DNA of 64,000 bases, taken from Flectonema sp. DT1601 (lineage: Eukaryota; Euglenozoa; Diplonemea; Diplonemida; Diplonemidae). The stretch is from assembly GCA_964019425.1 (NCBI GenBank), contig OZ025821.1, positions 883,001 to 947,000 on the forward strand, given 5' to 3'. Position 1 is the stretch's first letter. Each line of letters opens with the position of its first letter. Below are positions 48,947 to 59,563 of this stretch, piece after piece. The notes beneath the pieces were generated by a model. That model was not told the DNA's origin. It saw only the letters and a program-made list of their open reading frames with translations, and searched no databases. The position numbers and the translations under genes are program-made.

Positions 48947-49834
48947 ATGCGTGAATTCGTTCATGGTATTCCCATTAAAATCGTTATTGGTAGCATCTTA
49001 ATTGGATTGACATCAGTTGCTGTTTCTTATGCGAAGGGAGAGCTGGGATACTTTAAAGGATGGAATGGTATTGATTACATGACACCTTTTTGTATGTTCT
49101 ACTTAACGTTTAGTAACGCTTCAGCATTTGGTAAATGGTGGAAACTAAGAGATTTAATCGGTACTGTCGTCAGTATTCATAATGACGCAGCTTGTTTATT
49201 AACGTGTCATCTTGAAGCTGGGAATAAACTTTCTGAAGTGACTCGGCTATTAAAAATATCTTTGTACAGTTCTCTTGCATGTGGAAGGGCGCTGACTACT
49301 TCTGAGGGTTTTATTTTGTGGTTGACTAAGGCGGGGTCTTTGAGTAAAAATGAAATTGAAATTTATAAAAAAGTTCACGAGGAGTACGGTGAGTTTGGAT
49401 ACGCAGAGGCATCCTCAGCGTTCTTCAAAGAAGCTTATAAGATATGCCACGGTTCAAAGCTAAGTAGCGAACAAAAGATTGTGTTGGGTACAGCACTTGA
49501 GAGTTCCAGATCAAACCTTCGCAGTACAGCTGATGATTTCTATATGCATTTTACTCAAAGGTTTCCTCTGGCGTATCACAACATGGTTGCGATGTTTATG
49601 TACCCAACTATTATAAATATTCCTTTTGTGGTGTCTTCACCTGATGACTACTTTAAAGCATTCGTCCTAGGAGTGTTTGGAGGTTGTTTCTTCTATGGTA
49701 CCTATGTGTTTAGACTGGTGCTGTTTGCTCCAGTTGTAGCCGATGCGAAGGTCAAAACGCTCGATCAGTTTGATATTGTTGATTTTGCTACCAGAGGACA
49801 TGCGACGATTGATCGAATTATGAAGGCGCAGTAG
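48947..49834 (+). CDS. Bestrophin-like membrane protein
   Basis: 295 residues. The N-terminal helices (IKIVIGSILIGLTSVAVSYA) precede FYLTFSNASAFGKWWKLRDLIG (in pattern; about residues 52-73), which resembles the bestrophin signature F-R-x-N-x-(A/S)-Y-x-R-W-W-E-x-R-x-x-W-G. Near residue 205 RFPLAYHNMVAMFMYPTIINIPF recalls the P-x-A-Y-x-x-x-x-x-x-x-F block of the same family, and two more helices follow. The length (~300) fits the short bestrophin/UPF0187 proteins. Members form pentameric anion channels, regulated by calcium in animals and by light stress in thylakoids. The similarity is distant and judged by eye, so channel activity is inference. The start is the first ATG after the ACCAG acceptor-like site. 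Confidence 0.6.
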   Translation: MREFVHGIPIKIVIGSILIGLTSVAVSYAKGELGYFKGWNGIDYMTPFCMFYLTFSNASAFGKWWKLRDLIGTVVSIHNDAACLLTCHLEAGNKLSEVTRLLKISLYSSLACGRALTTSEGFILWLTKAGSLSKNEIEIYKKVHEEYGEFGYAEASSAFFKEAYKICHGSKLSSEQKIVLGTALESSRSNLRSTADDFYMHFTQRFPLAYHNMVAMFMYPTIINIPFVVSSPDDYFKAFVLGVFGGCFFYGTYVFRLVLFAPVVADAKVKTLDQFDIVDFATRGHATIDRIMKAQ

Positions 49835-50635
49835 GCTGCTCAACATTCTCTTTTTTTTTAGCTCTTAGTATGTTGGAGGGGGAAAAAAAAAAAAAAAAAA
49901 AAAAAAAAACACACTATCGCTATCAGTCTCCTACACCCATTGCTATTTCTTAGTTTTAAACAAAGAAATTGGTTACGAGACCAGGTAAAAACTGTTTTTT
50001 TTTTTTTTTTTTTTAAAGTGTGTACCTCCCTTGTAGTTGTATTCTACGCAACATTATCTTATCGGAGTAGTTTTGGGTATTTTTTAATCCATTGCGCGCC
50101 CAGATGAATGACTTGCTTATTGAAAAACTCTTTTTTTTTTTTTTTTTTTTTGTAAACCGTTTTTCCATTTTTAGCAAGAATTAAAAAATCGAGTAAGCTT
50201 CCGTGTTCCCGCTCTAGACACCTGTTTTGGGTATTCGAAATAGGGGAACAGAAAAAAAACAATAAAAATAAAAATAAAAATAATAATTAATTAATTAACG
50301 TGCGTTTTCAAAACAAATTGTCATTTTTCTATTTTTTTTTTCCTTCTTCTTTAGGATAACATCCCTCTGGTGTGTTTATGCACCACCAGTTTGTTCACTC
50401 CTGTTTGTTGTTGTTGTTTTCCCCACAAAATTGGGAGAAGGATTTCTTCGATAAGAAAAGATTATAAAATAACTACCTGAGTCTCTGCTGCTTCTACTGA
50501 TGTCATGAGATGTTATCCCTTCGTATTGTATTGTGAATACTATAGGGACAATGGTGTAAGGGAGTGTATTAAAGAAGTATTTTGTTCATTCATTTCATAG
50601 TTTACATTCTTTCTCCAGTCGGTAATAACAAAAAG
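49835..50635. other. Intergenic stretch
   Basis: Holds A and T runs (49882-49908, 49998-50014, 50132-50150) and an (AAT/AATT)-rich part near 50260-50300. No gene. The pyrimidine tract ACATTCTTTCTCCAG (about 50604-50618) is a good acceptor for the Gln-rich gene. Confidence 0.55.
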
Positions 50636-53600
50636 ATGAATAATATGGTAATCATCATGTGGTGCATCGCCTCAATAGCCATCTCGTACGGCGAACCAGA
50701 TGTACAAAGTACTGAAGAGGTTGTTCACATTTCTGATAATAGTTACCAGCAAGAAAGACAAACAACTGAAACAGATAACACCGACAACATAATAGATACC
50801 CAGCAGTATCAACAACATGATAGCAATCAACAAGTTGTGGAACAACAACAGCAGGTCAATCCGCAACATTCGCAAGGTGACCAACAACAACCCGATGTCA
50901 GCCAGCAGGCTGTGGACCAGCAACACCAATATGTTGAACAGGCCAACCAGCAACAACCACACGGCGACCAACAGCAGCAGCAGCAATATGTTGACCAACA
51001 GCTGCAGCCTGCGGAACAACAACAGCCACAAGGTGACCAGCAACAACAACAACCCGATGTCAGTCAGCAGCCTGATGCCGGTCAGGCTGTGGAACAACAG
51101 CCGATCGACCAGCAACATCCACAAGGTAACCAGCAACAACAACAACAACAACAACATGATGTCGGTCAGCATGCTGTAGATCAGCAACAGCAGCAGCCAC
51201 ATGTTAACCAACAACAACAGGTCAATCAGCAACAACAGCAACAACAGCAGGTTGTAGACCAACAACAATATGTTGACCAACAACGACCCGATGCCAGCCA
51301 ACAGGCTGGAGATCAGCAACAGCAACAAGGACAACCTGATATCGGTCAGCATGCTGTAGATCAGCAACAACGGGTCGACCAACAGCAACAGCAACAACTT
51401 GATGCCGGTCAGCAGGCTGTGGAACAACAGCAGCAGCAGCAATATGTTGACCAACAGCAACAGGTCAATCAGCAACAACAGCAGGCTGTAGACCAACAAC
51501 AATATGTTGACCAACAGCAGGTCAATCAGCATCAACAGGTTGACCGACAACAACAACAACAACAACAGGCTGTAGATCAGCAGATCGACCAACAACAGCC
51601 ACTGGGTGACCAGCAGGAGGTCAACCAACAGCAACAACAACATCAGGTCGGTCAGCAGCAACAGCAGGTTGGCCAACAACAGCAAGTCAATCAGCAACAG
51701 CCACAGGGTGACCAGCAACAACCTGATGCCAATCAGCAGGCTGTAGACCAGCAACAACAACAGCAGCAGGTTGACCAACAACAGCAGGTCAATCAGCAAC
51801 AGCCACAAGGTGAACAACAGCAACAACAGCAACCTGATGTCAATCAGCAGGCCGTGTATCAGCAACAACAGGTCGACCAACAACAACAACAACAACAACA
51901 ACAACAGCCACAGGGTGACCGACAGCAAACTGATGCCAATCAGCAGGCTGTAGACCAACAACAACAGGTCAATCAGCAACAGCCACAAGGTGACCAACAG
52001 CAACAACCTGATATCAATCAGCAGGCTGTGGACCAGCAGCAGCAGGTCAACCAGCAACAACAACAACCTGATGTCAGTCAGCAGGCTGTAGATCAGCAGG
52101 TCGACCAACAACAGCCACTGGGTGACCAGCAACAGCAGCAACCTGATGTCAGTCAACAGGCCGTGGATCAGCAACAACAGGTCAATCAGCAACAGCCACA
52201 AGGTGACCAACAGCAACAACAGCAGCAGGTCGACCAGCAACAACAGCAACCTGATGTCGATCAGCAAGCTGCAGATCAGCAACAACAGGTCGATCAGCAA
52301 CAGCCACAGGGTGACCAACAGCAACAACAACTTGATGTCAGTCAGCAGGCTGTGGACCAACAACAGCAGGTCGACCAGCAACAACAGGTCAATCAGCAAC
52401 AGCCACAGGGTGACCAACAGCAACAACCTGATGCCAATCAGCAGGTTGTGGACCAGCAGCAGGTCAACCAGGAACAACAACAGCAGCAGGTTGATCAGCA
52501 ACAACTACACGATGACCAGCAACAACAACAACCTGATGTTGGTCAGCAGGCTGTAGATCAGCAGGTCGACCAACAACAGCCACAGGGTGACCAGCAACAG
52601 CAGCAACCTGATGTCAGTCAACAGGCCGTGGATCAGCAACAACAAGTCAATCAGCAACAGCCACAAGGTGACCAACAGCAACAACAGCAGCAGGTCGACC
52701 AGCAACAACAACAACAGGTTGATCAGCAACAACAACAACCTGATGTCAGTCAGCAGGCTGTGGACCAGCAGCAGCAGGTCAAGGGTCAACAGCAACAGCA
52801 GCAACTTGATGCTAATCAGCAGGCTGTGGACCAACAGCAGGTCAATCAGCAACAACAACAGCAGCAGGTTGACCAACAGCAACAAGCCGATCAACAAGGT
52901 GACCAACAGCAACAACAACCTGATGCCAATCAGCAGCAGCAATATATTAACCAGCAGGCAAACCAGCAACAACAGCAGGTTGATCAGCAACAGCCACAAG
53001 GTGACCAACCTGATGTCAGTCGACAGGCTGTAGATCAGCAGGTCGACCAGCAGCAAAAGCAATATGTTGACCAGCAGCAGATCAACCAGCAGCAACAACA
53101 ACAACCTGATGCCAATCAGCAGGCTGTGGACCAGCAGCAGCAATATGTTGACCAACAGCAGATCAACCAGCAGCAGCAATATGTTAACCAACAACAGCAG
53201 GTCGGCCAGCAACAACAACAACAGGTTGGCCAACAGCAGCAGGTCAATCAGCAACAGCCACAAGGTGACCAACAGCAACAACAACCTGAGGTCAATCAGC
53301 AGGCTGTGGACCAGCAGCAGCAATATGTCGACCAGCAACAGCAGCAGGTCAATCAGCAACAGCCACACGGTGACCAGCAACAGCAGCAATATGTTGACCA
53401 ACAGCAGATCAACCAGCAGCAGCAATATGTTAACCAACAACAGCAGGTCGGCCAGCAACTACAACAACAGGTTGACCAACAGCAGCAGGTCAATCAGCAA
53501 CAGCCACAAGGTGACCAACAGCAACAACCTGATGCCAATCAGCAGGCTGTGGACCAGCAACAGCAATATGTTAACCAGCAGGTAAACCAGCAACAACAAC

Positions 53601-55351
53601 AACAACAACAACAGCAGCAATATGTTGACCAACAGCAGCAGGTCAATCAGCAACAGCCACACGGTGACCAGCAACAGCAGCAATATGTTGACCAACAGCA
53701 GATCAACCAGCAGCAACAACAACAACCTGATGCCAATCAGCAGGCTATGGACCAGCAGCAGCAATATGTTGACCAACAGCAACAGGTCGGCCAGCAACAA
53801 CAGCAGCAGCAATATGTTGACCAACAGCAGATCAACCAGCAGCAGCAATATGTTAACCAACAACAGCAGGTCGGCCAGCAACAACAACAACAGGTTGGCC
53901 AACAGCAGCAGGTCAATCAGCAACAGCCACAAGGTGACCAACAGCAACAACAACCTGAGGTCAATCAGCAGGCTGTGGACCAGCAGCAGCAATATGTCGA
54001 CCAGCAACAGCAACAGCAGCAGGTCAATCAGCAACAGCCACACGGTGACCAGCAACAGCAGCAATATGTTGACCAACAGCAGATCAACCAGCAGCAGCAA
54101 CAACCTGATGCCAATCAGCAGGCTATGGACCAGCAGCAGCAATATGTTGACCAACAACAGCAGGTCGACCAGCAACAGCAACAGCAGCAGGTCAATCAGC
54201 AACAGCCACACGGTGACCAGCAACAGCAGCAATATGTTGACCAACAGCAGATCAACCAGCAACAGCAACAACCTGATGCCAATCAGCAGACTGTGGACCA
54301 GCAGCAGCAATATGTTAACCAGCAGGTCGATCAGCAACAACAACAACAGACTTCTGGTCAACAAAATACAAACAACAAACAGTCTCAACATGTCTCTGAA
54401 GGTAACCAACAAAATACTAATTATCAACAACAATATACCACTGACGGACATGTGGACTACCACCCGGAAGGATATCAACAGCAGCAACAGCAACCTACTG
54501 ATCAACAGAATGTGGAATACCAGCATCTACCAGGTGAGCAGATGTACGTGCAACAAAACAATCAGCAGCAACCCGTTGGCGATCAGGAACATACCAATCA
54601 GCAACCACAAGGAAATCAACAGCAAACTACTGACGATATTTATCAAAAACAAGAACAGCAACAACAGGAAGAGCACAACTCTGATTCGGATCGTGTGGAT
54701 AATCAAATTAATGAAAACGTTCACGTCGCAAAGGAAGGAGATCATCAGCAAGTTGATCATCACGAACAGCAAGAAGAGAGTCGTCGAACTGCTGAAGAAA
54801 ACCTCCAATCTGGTGGCAGAGAAACTCAGCAAATTCAACACGAAACTCAGCAAGCTGCTGAAGAAGAACACTATGCTAAACAACAAGCTACTGAAGACGT
54901 TCAATATACAAACAAAGGAAGTCAATATGAAGGAAGTCAAGAAAGTGAGTCGGAATCGATCTGGATGACTATTCCAACAAATTGGATCAAAGGTGTCATC
55001 GATGGTGACGTTGTGAGTCTCACTGTGTTCGGGTTAGTTATTTTATTATTTTGTGTTCCTTGTTGTTGGTGTTGTTGCTGTAAACGAAAAGTTCAAAAAT
55101 CAAATGACTGGAATGCCTCGTACACTCCACCGAGTTATCAGTCTTTGCAGTCGGGAGGTTATAATAATTATCAACCAGCTCCTGTAATGGGAAGCTCTGA
55201 AGGATTTCATCAACGAAGAACGTTGAACACCCAACCGAGTTACTCAACACAACAATCTCACAGTCAATATGGACAACAACAACACCAACAGCAGTTTGAT
55301 ATGAGAAACACCGTCCTCAGACGGTTCTCTAACGACAGAGATGATGTATAG
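50636..55351 (+). CDS. Giant Gln-rich type I membrane protein
   Basis: 1571 residues. Signal peptide (MVIIMWCIASIAISYG), then ~1270 residues of degenerate repeats around the words VDQQQQ, VNQQQPQGDQQQ, QPDVNQQA and QQYVDQQQ, with Asp, Val, Asn, Pro and Ala at fixed places among Gln runs. A less repetitive, more acidic and His/Glu-rich stretch (about residues 1270-1440) leads to one membrane helix (VVSLTVFGLVILLFCVPC, about residues 1458-1475). A cysteine cluster (CCWCCCCKRK), likely palmitoylated, and a ~90-residue Tyr/Gln/Ser-rich cytosolic tail follow. The topology is thus a long extracellular or lumenal stalk anchored by one helix. It could be a surface coat, adhesin or mucin-like protein; function is unknown. 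Start at 50636 follows TTCTCCAG; earlier codons lie across the acceptor. Whole blocks are copied within the gene (for example 53139-53343 and 53813-54010). Confidence 0.85.
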   Translation: MNNMVIIMWCIASIAISYGEPDVQSTEEVVHISDNSYQQERQTTETDNTDNIIDTQQYQQHDSNQQVVEQQQQVNPQHSQGDQQQPDVSQQAVDQQHQYVEQANQQQPHGDQQQQQQYVDQQLQPAEQQQPQGDQQQQQPDVSQQPDAGQAVEQQPIDQQHPQGNQQQQQQQQHDVGQHAVDQQQQQPHVNQQQQVNQQQQQQQQVVDQQQYVDQQRPDASQQAGDQQQQQGQPDIGQHAVDQQQRVDQQQQQQLDAGQQAVEQQQQQQYVDQQQQVNQQQQQAVDQQQYVDQQQVNQHQQVDRQQQQQQQAVDQQIDQQQPLGDQQEVNQQQQQHQVGQQQQQVGQQQQVNQQQPQGDQQQPDANQQAVDQQQQQQQVDQQQQVNQQQPQGEQQQQQQPDVNQQAVYQQQQVDQQQQQQQQQQPQGDRQQTDANQQAVDQQQQVNQQQPQGDQQQQPDINQQAVDQQQQVNQQQQQPDVSQQAVDQQVDQQQPLGDQQQQQPDVSQQAVDQQQQVNQQQPQGDQQQQQQQVDQQQQQPDVDQQAADQQQQVDQQQPQGDQQQQQLDVSQQAVDQQQQVDQQQQVNQQQPQGDQQQQPDANQQVVDQQQVNQEQQQQQVDQQQLHDDQQQQQPDVGQQAVDQQVDQQQPQGDQQQQQPDVSQQAVDQQQQVNQQQPQGDQQQQQQQVDQQQQQQVDQQQQQPDVSQQAVDQQQQVKGQQQQQQLDANQQAVDQQQVNQQQQQQQVDQQQQADQQGDQQQQQPDANQQQQYINQQANQQQQQVDQQQPQGDQPDVSRQAVDQQVDQQQKQYVDQQQINQQQQQQPDANQQAVDQQQQYVDQQQINQQQQYVNQQQQVGQQQQQQVGQQQQVNQQQPQGDQQQQQPEVNQQAVDQQQQYVDQQQQQVNQQQPHGDQQQQQYVDQQQINQQQQYVNQQQQVGQQLQQQVDQQQQVNQQQPQGDQQQQPDANQQAVDQQQQYVNQQVNQQQQQQQQQQQYVDQQQQVNQQQPHGDQQQQQYVDQQQINQQQQQQPDANQQAMDQQQQYVDQQQQVGQQQQQQQYVDQQQINQQQQYVNQQQQVGQQQQQQVGQQQQVNQQQPQGDQQQQQPEVNQQAVDQQQQYVDQQQQQQQVNQQQPHGDQQQQQYVDQQQINQQQQQPDANQQAMDQQQQYVDQQQQVDQQQQQQQVNQQQPHGDQQQQQYVDQQQINQQQQQPDANQQTVDQQQQYVNQQVDQQQQQQTSGQQNTNNKQSQHVSEGNQQNTNYQQQYTTDGHVDYHPEGYQQQQQQPTDQQNVEYQHLPGEQMYVQQNNQQQPVGDQEHTNQQPQGNQQQTTDDIYQKQEQQQQEEHNSDSDRVDNQINENVHVAKEGDHQQVDHHEQQEESRRTAEENLQSGGRETQQIQHETQQAAEEEHYAKQQATEDVQYTNKGSQYEGSQESESESIWMTIPTNWIKGVIDGDVVSLTVFGLVILLFCVPCCWCCCCKRKVQKSNDWNASYTPPSYQSLQSGGYNNYQPAPVMGSSEGFHQRRTLNTQPSYSTQQSHSQYGQQQHQQQFDMRNTVLRRFSNDRDDV
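50810..54360 (+). repeat. Coding CAG/CAA repeat array
   Basis: About 3.5 kb of CAA/CAG codons interrupted by short conserved words. CAA and CAG are mixed, so the DNA is less prone to slippage than pure CAG, and the amino-acid pattern is better kept than the codons. Nearly identical ~200-base segments at 53139-53343 and 53813-54010 show recent unequal exchange or slippage. Confidence 0.85.
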
Positions 55352-55962
55352 ATAATTAGTCTTCCGTACTGAAGGTTATCATTGTTGAAGATTACAACCC
55401 GTTGTGATCAAGACTTGTGTTCTATTAATAGAAATGGAGCCCTGCTAGGCTTCCTTCATTAGGGGAATTAAGTAGTTGAAGCGGCTTGTTGTTTTTTTGA
55501 TTTTTTTTTTTTTTTTTTTGCTTTGTTTGTGGTTTTTTGTGTCCAACAACACGAAAAAAAAAAAAAAAAAAAAACGCGTGAGAAATACTTACCTCAAACG
55601 TGTTTTGTGCGTCTTCGATCGGTGTCTTGACATCCGTTGAGGTTTCCCATTAAGAAATAGGAAACTTTCTATTTTTCGCCAGTTTTACATAATAATTATC
55701 ACTTCCGGTACCCGTCTTTTGTGACGGCTGTTCTTTTTTTTGTTTCTGTAGACGCGATTAATTTATTATTATTATTTTTTGTTTGTTTCCCACAATCGGA
55801 TTTTACAATACGCCTTTTCTTAGAATAATTAAAACAACTCTGCCCTCAGGATACATTATATGAATTATCAAAGCCGGAGATGGACTTTAAAAAAAAAAAA
55901 AAAAAAAAAAAAAACTTTTTTTGTTTATAAACAATAGTTGTAACACAACAGGTGGTGACAAT
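55352..55962. other. Intergenic stretch
   Basis: A/T runs near 55500-55520, 55553-55575 and 55889-55915; otherwise no signal. TAACACAACAG ending at 55951 is the likely acceptor for the next gene. Confidence 0.5.
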
Positions 55963-57072
55963 ATGATGTATTCTACAGCGGTAGTACTTCTGTGCTGCTT
56001 TTTCGAAGCTCTTGCGTGGTCTGTGTCAGTAGCTCACAGTACTGTGCATTGCCATGTTGGTGACTCGGCAACAGCTGGAAACTCTTTCAGATGTGATATC
56101 CAGTTGCGAGATGATGCCGGTATTCTGGTGGGTGATGAGGGTGAGATTTGTAATTTTGGTTCGAATCTAACACATACGCAACACGTTGACAGCAACAGTA
56201 ATGATCACTGTGGGAGTTTACCTTTTTCATGGTCAGATTCGAGTGGTCTTTTTTCATTGGAAGTGACACCTCAAATAGCTGGACCATTTGAAGGGTCGAT
56301 ATTCTATGACTCTGTCGTACTTGGTGAAGTTAATATTGTAATCTACCCGACTGTTGAGGACATCAGTAAGATAACTTCTTCATGTGCTGTTGTGAATTCA
56401 TTAACTGAATGTACGACAACACACAGAGACAGGTTCAATAATCCAACGAAAACTTGTTTTCAAAGATGGGGATCAACAGAGAGTGAGGGCACTTCGGAAT
56501 GCTCCGTAGTTCTGTACTCTTCGTCTAGCTTTTGAGTTTGGTGTTTTGTTTTGTTTATTTTCTGTTTTTTCTGTTTTGTTTGTATGACCACTTAGTATAA
56601 ACTTCATTACTTAGTTTACACATCACATTAATGGGTGTTATTAAGGGTCCGTGTTCTTCTGATGGATCTCTCATTTCATTGGGAGCTGGTGTTGGAAATT
56701 TAAACGGATTGGCTTCGTGTCCTAAAAACCAATTACTGTCGGTATGCTTGTCGATCTGTTTTTTTTTTTTTGAGTATTTATTCTTGTTTGGTACGAATAT
56801 TGTTACACACAACAGGGAATTGGGTTTTCAACTTGTGGTGGACACAAAACAGGGACTAGGCTGTTATTAAACTGCACTACTCCTGAGGTATGTTATTGGA
56901 ACTTTCTTATTGTAGCGGGAAACAGATCGAACAACACAGTTGGTTGAAAAGTCTTCTCACTCAGACGAGTCTTAGTATTTGGAATTTACACGACGATTCG
57001 TTCGATGTCTTTGAGATTTTTCTTTTTTATGTATATTTTTATACTATTCTACTCACCAGAGTGACATATTAA
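55963..57072 (+). CDS. Secreted or surface protein with several introns (model tentative)
   Basis: Signal peptide MMYSTAVVLLCCFFEALAWS is clear. Exon 1 runs from 55963 to about 56513 and encodes a cysteine-containing beta-rich region that recalls an Ig-like/filamin-type fold (DIQLRDDAG, GLFSLEVTPQIAGPFEGSIF). The best continuation is exon 2 56615-56741, exon 3 56816-56887 and exon 4 56965-57072, all with GT-AG ends and a continuous frame of 285 residues. Introns of ~101, 74 and 77 nt match the sizes elsewhere in the window. Exons 2 and 3 are well supported; the exon 1 donor (GTACTC at 56514) and the last exon are guesses. The last exon would overlap the acceptor site of the next gene, which is awkward for polycistronic processing, so the true end may be earlier. 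Function unknown. Confidence 0.45.
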
Positions 57073-57075
57073 TAA

Positions 57076-59235
57076 ATGTGGTTGGGTACACTTATTATTG
57101 TGACGGTGTTGTCACTCGTTGTGATTGCTGATGGACAGCCGATGACCTTTGCACCATCTGTTGTGATCAGAAGTACGCCAGAACCAACACTGTTGCCAAC
57201 ATTGGAGCCAACACCGTTGCCAACGCAGGAGCCGACAGCGTTGCCAACACCGATGCCAACGGTAGTACAGACTGATGTTCCGTCGTTGCGACCTTCACAA
57301 GTCCCACCTGACCTCAGTAGGGCTCCTGATATTGTTGACACGGCAGAGCCTGATGTTATCGACACGGCAGAACCTGATTATGAAATTATTCCGCAAAACG
57401 AAACTAATTCTCCACCACTTCCAAGTGAAAAAGTTATGAACGTCGTGGATGGCGCAGCAACTGTTGCCGCGCTTACTGCTTCTGGATCAGCTGGTCAAAT
57501 TGCACTCATCGCAGACACTCATTGTGGTGAGTCTTCTTCTTTACCGATTGCCTTGCATCCTCTTCAGGTTGTTGGAATGAAAACGATGTCAGATTCGGTC
57601 TACTTGGCAGCTGTTGTTGGCAATTCGATAATATTAATATCCTTTACTCTAATTAGTGTTGTGTTAACTTTTGTTGTTCATATTTACAGAACATACTTGT
57701 CATCGGATACTCATCAAAAGAAGACATCATATGCTGACTCAAACCTTTATTACAGATCACTATTAAGGTTCCCTTCGAGTAGCTGTATTGTATTTTTGTG
57801 TTTATTTCAAGGTACCAGTTTGAGTGCTTTAAAACTAGTTCTTGGATTTGACAGCGTCGGTAAAGTAATAACCGGAATCATAGCGACAGTAGCTTGCATT
57901 GCCATACCCATCGCACTCGTTATCACCATCAGAAATGGTGTTTTACATGGTAAGGGTGTTTTTCATATCATGAAATGTGAATCTCCTAAAAGCATGAAAA
58001 CTAAAATAGAACATTTCATAATCGGTCCTGGAGAATGGATCAGCACTGAATGGGGATGGATCCAAAGATACACGACCATGGTAAGAGCCTACAACTCTAA
58101 TTATTGTTGGTTTATCATGTCGGAATTCATATCCTCGGGTTTGCTTAGTATAGCAAACAGCCCATCAAATAAAGAACATAGCACCGTCATTTGCGGGCAT
58201 ACCAGACTTTTCTCTGGATTAATCTGCTTATTATTAGCAGGCATTCAAGTACGACTTGCTCCACACACCCGTTACAGAGATCAAGTGTTGAATCCTGTGA
58301 GGGTTTTTCTCCAAGGAATTGCCTTGTTATTCTTAGCTATCGGGTTTTATACTGAGTCTGATGGTTGTTTTACAGCGGGATCGGCATTCTTGACGGCAGC
58401 TATTTCTGTTTTGATGTTAAAATTAGCACTTGACTTATCAACAGAGATTTATGTTTTATTAACGAAAAGACGTGGTCGTCATCAAGAAGACTTCTGGTCT
58501 ATGATAGGATCGAATTGCAATGATCCAACGACTGAAGTATTACTTCGTAAAGACAGTAGTGGAACGAGTGTTCCATCGTGTTTGGATGATGAAGACTTTG
58601 AGATGAAGATCCTCGTCCATCCTGGTACAAAGAGACATCTGTTACGACCTGCTCCAATGAATATCGATAATATATCAAATACAGGATCAGATCATAGTCC
58701 TGTCGTTTTATTTGACGCGTCTGATGTAGAAACAGTTGAAGACTCGTCTTCATCTGATACACCACGATCTGTGTGTAGTTATTCTCCTCCTGCTATCCCT
58801 ACACCAGTTAGGTCTCCTTTCTTGAGTGATAATCTCGGCCCAACACCGAGAAGGCCTCGAGGATCTATTGGGTTTGCTCCGCGATCACCTGCAGGGAGTC
58901 GATCAAACTCTCCATACTTAGCTCCTTTAGGTGGGGGTTCTCCTTCTCCGTTGACACCTCCACGACCCAGATCACGTCAGGGATCTCGATCTCCTTCGTA
59001 TCTCCCTGTCAGTCCTGGGGGATCACCAGCAAATAGAAGACACAGTCGCCGACCATTAACTCCAGCTGGTAGAGGTTGTCGATCTCCAATTGTTCGATCT
59101 GAACGAAGACGATCACTTCCTGTTGTTGAATCATTCTGCGGGTTCTCAGTTCCCGCTGGCAGAGGTCGACAGCAGGCAAAACAGAACCAATCATTGGCAC
59201 CTCCACGATCTAGTTTTGAGGCATTCGTCAGTTAA
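57076..59235 (+). CDS. Polytopic membrane protein with Pro/Thr-rich ectodomain
   Basis: 719 residues. Signal peptide (MWLGTLIIVTVLSLVVIADG), then a stalk of PTPLPT-like units (LLPTLEPTPLPTQEPTALPT, residues ~36-55), which is likely O-glycosylated. A short folded part with VDGAATVAALTASGSAGQ leads to about seven membrane helices between residues ~176 and 460. The cytosolic tail (~260 residues) is Ser, Pro and Arg-rich with repeated RSPAGSRSNSPYL-like and SRQGSRSPSYLPVSPG-like units, so it is a good candidate for phosphorylation. The layout is similar to putative membrane proteins reported from free-living kinetoplastids, with a surface-receptor or channel-like role possible. Family not recognised. 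Two in-frame TAA codons directly precede the ATG, fixing the start; the acceptor is ACTCACCAG at 57059. Confidence 0.82.
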   Translation: MWLGTLIIVTVLSLVVIADGQPMTFAPSVVIRSTPEPTLLPTLEPTPLPTQEPTALPTPMPTVVQTDVPSLRPSQVPPDLSRAPDIVDTAEPDVIDTAEPDYEIIPQNETNSPPLPSEKVMNVVDGAATVAALTASGSAGQIALIADTHCGESSSLPIALHPLQVVGMKTMSDSVYLAAVVGNSIILISFTLISVVLTFVVHIYRTYLSSDTHQKKTSYADSNLYYRSLLRFPSSSCIVFLCLFQGTSLSALKLVLGFDSVGKVITGIIATVACIAIPIALVITIRNGVLHGKGVFHIMKCESPKSMKTKIEHFIIGPGEWISTEWGWIQRYTTMVRAYNSNYCWFIMSEFISSGLLSIANSPSNKEHSTVICGHTRLFSGLICLLLAGIQVRLAPHTRYRDQVLNPVRVFLQGIALLFLAIGFYTESDGCFTAGSAFLTAAISVLMLKLALDLSTEIYVLLTKRRGRHQEDFWSMIGSNCNDPTTEVLLRKDSSGTSVPSCLDDEDFEMKILVHPGTKRHLLRPAPMNIDNISNTGSDHSPVVLFDASDVETVEDSSSSDTPRSVCSYSPPAIPTPVRSPFLSDNLGPTPRRPRGSIGFAPRSPAGSRSNSPYLAPLGGGSPSPLTPPRPRSRQGSRSPSYLPVSPGGSPANRRHSRRPLTPAGRGCRSPIVRSERRRSLPVVESFCGFSVPAGRGRQQAKQNQSLAPPRSSFEAFVS

Positions 59236-59531
59236 CGTTCTGATGGCTTCTATTTTACTTAATCACATGAACTACAGTAGTTGTACACCACACTTCCATC
59301 TTCCCTCCTCCAGTCTCTCAAGCAAAAGTATTTGTAAAGAGAGAAAGATAATTGATCCTTGTCGCGGTTTCGTATAAACGAAAATAAAGACATCGATTAT
59401 GTATCTATTTACCTCTTGTTCCCCCACTGAGTTGATTCGCAAGTCAGTCATTGAAATCCTCTCAACTTAGTTTTGGTCATAATCGTGTTCGTTAATTATT
59501 ATCAATTGGTAGTCGTTAATTATTATGGTTC

Positions 59532-59563
<32 letters not shown>

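Noticed and set aside
50672-54526. Very long leucine-rich open frames on the minus strand
   Set aside because: They are the reverse complement of CAG/CAA repeats (CTG and TTG codons read as Leu) and have no start context or domain.
56888-56915. 28-nt intron in the secreted protein gene
   Set aside because: Ends in GT and AG but is far shorter than all other introns here; the 77-nt alternative to 56964 fits better and keeps the frame.
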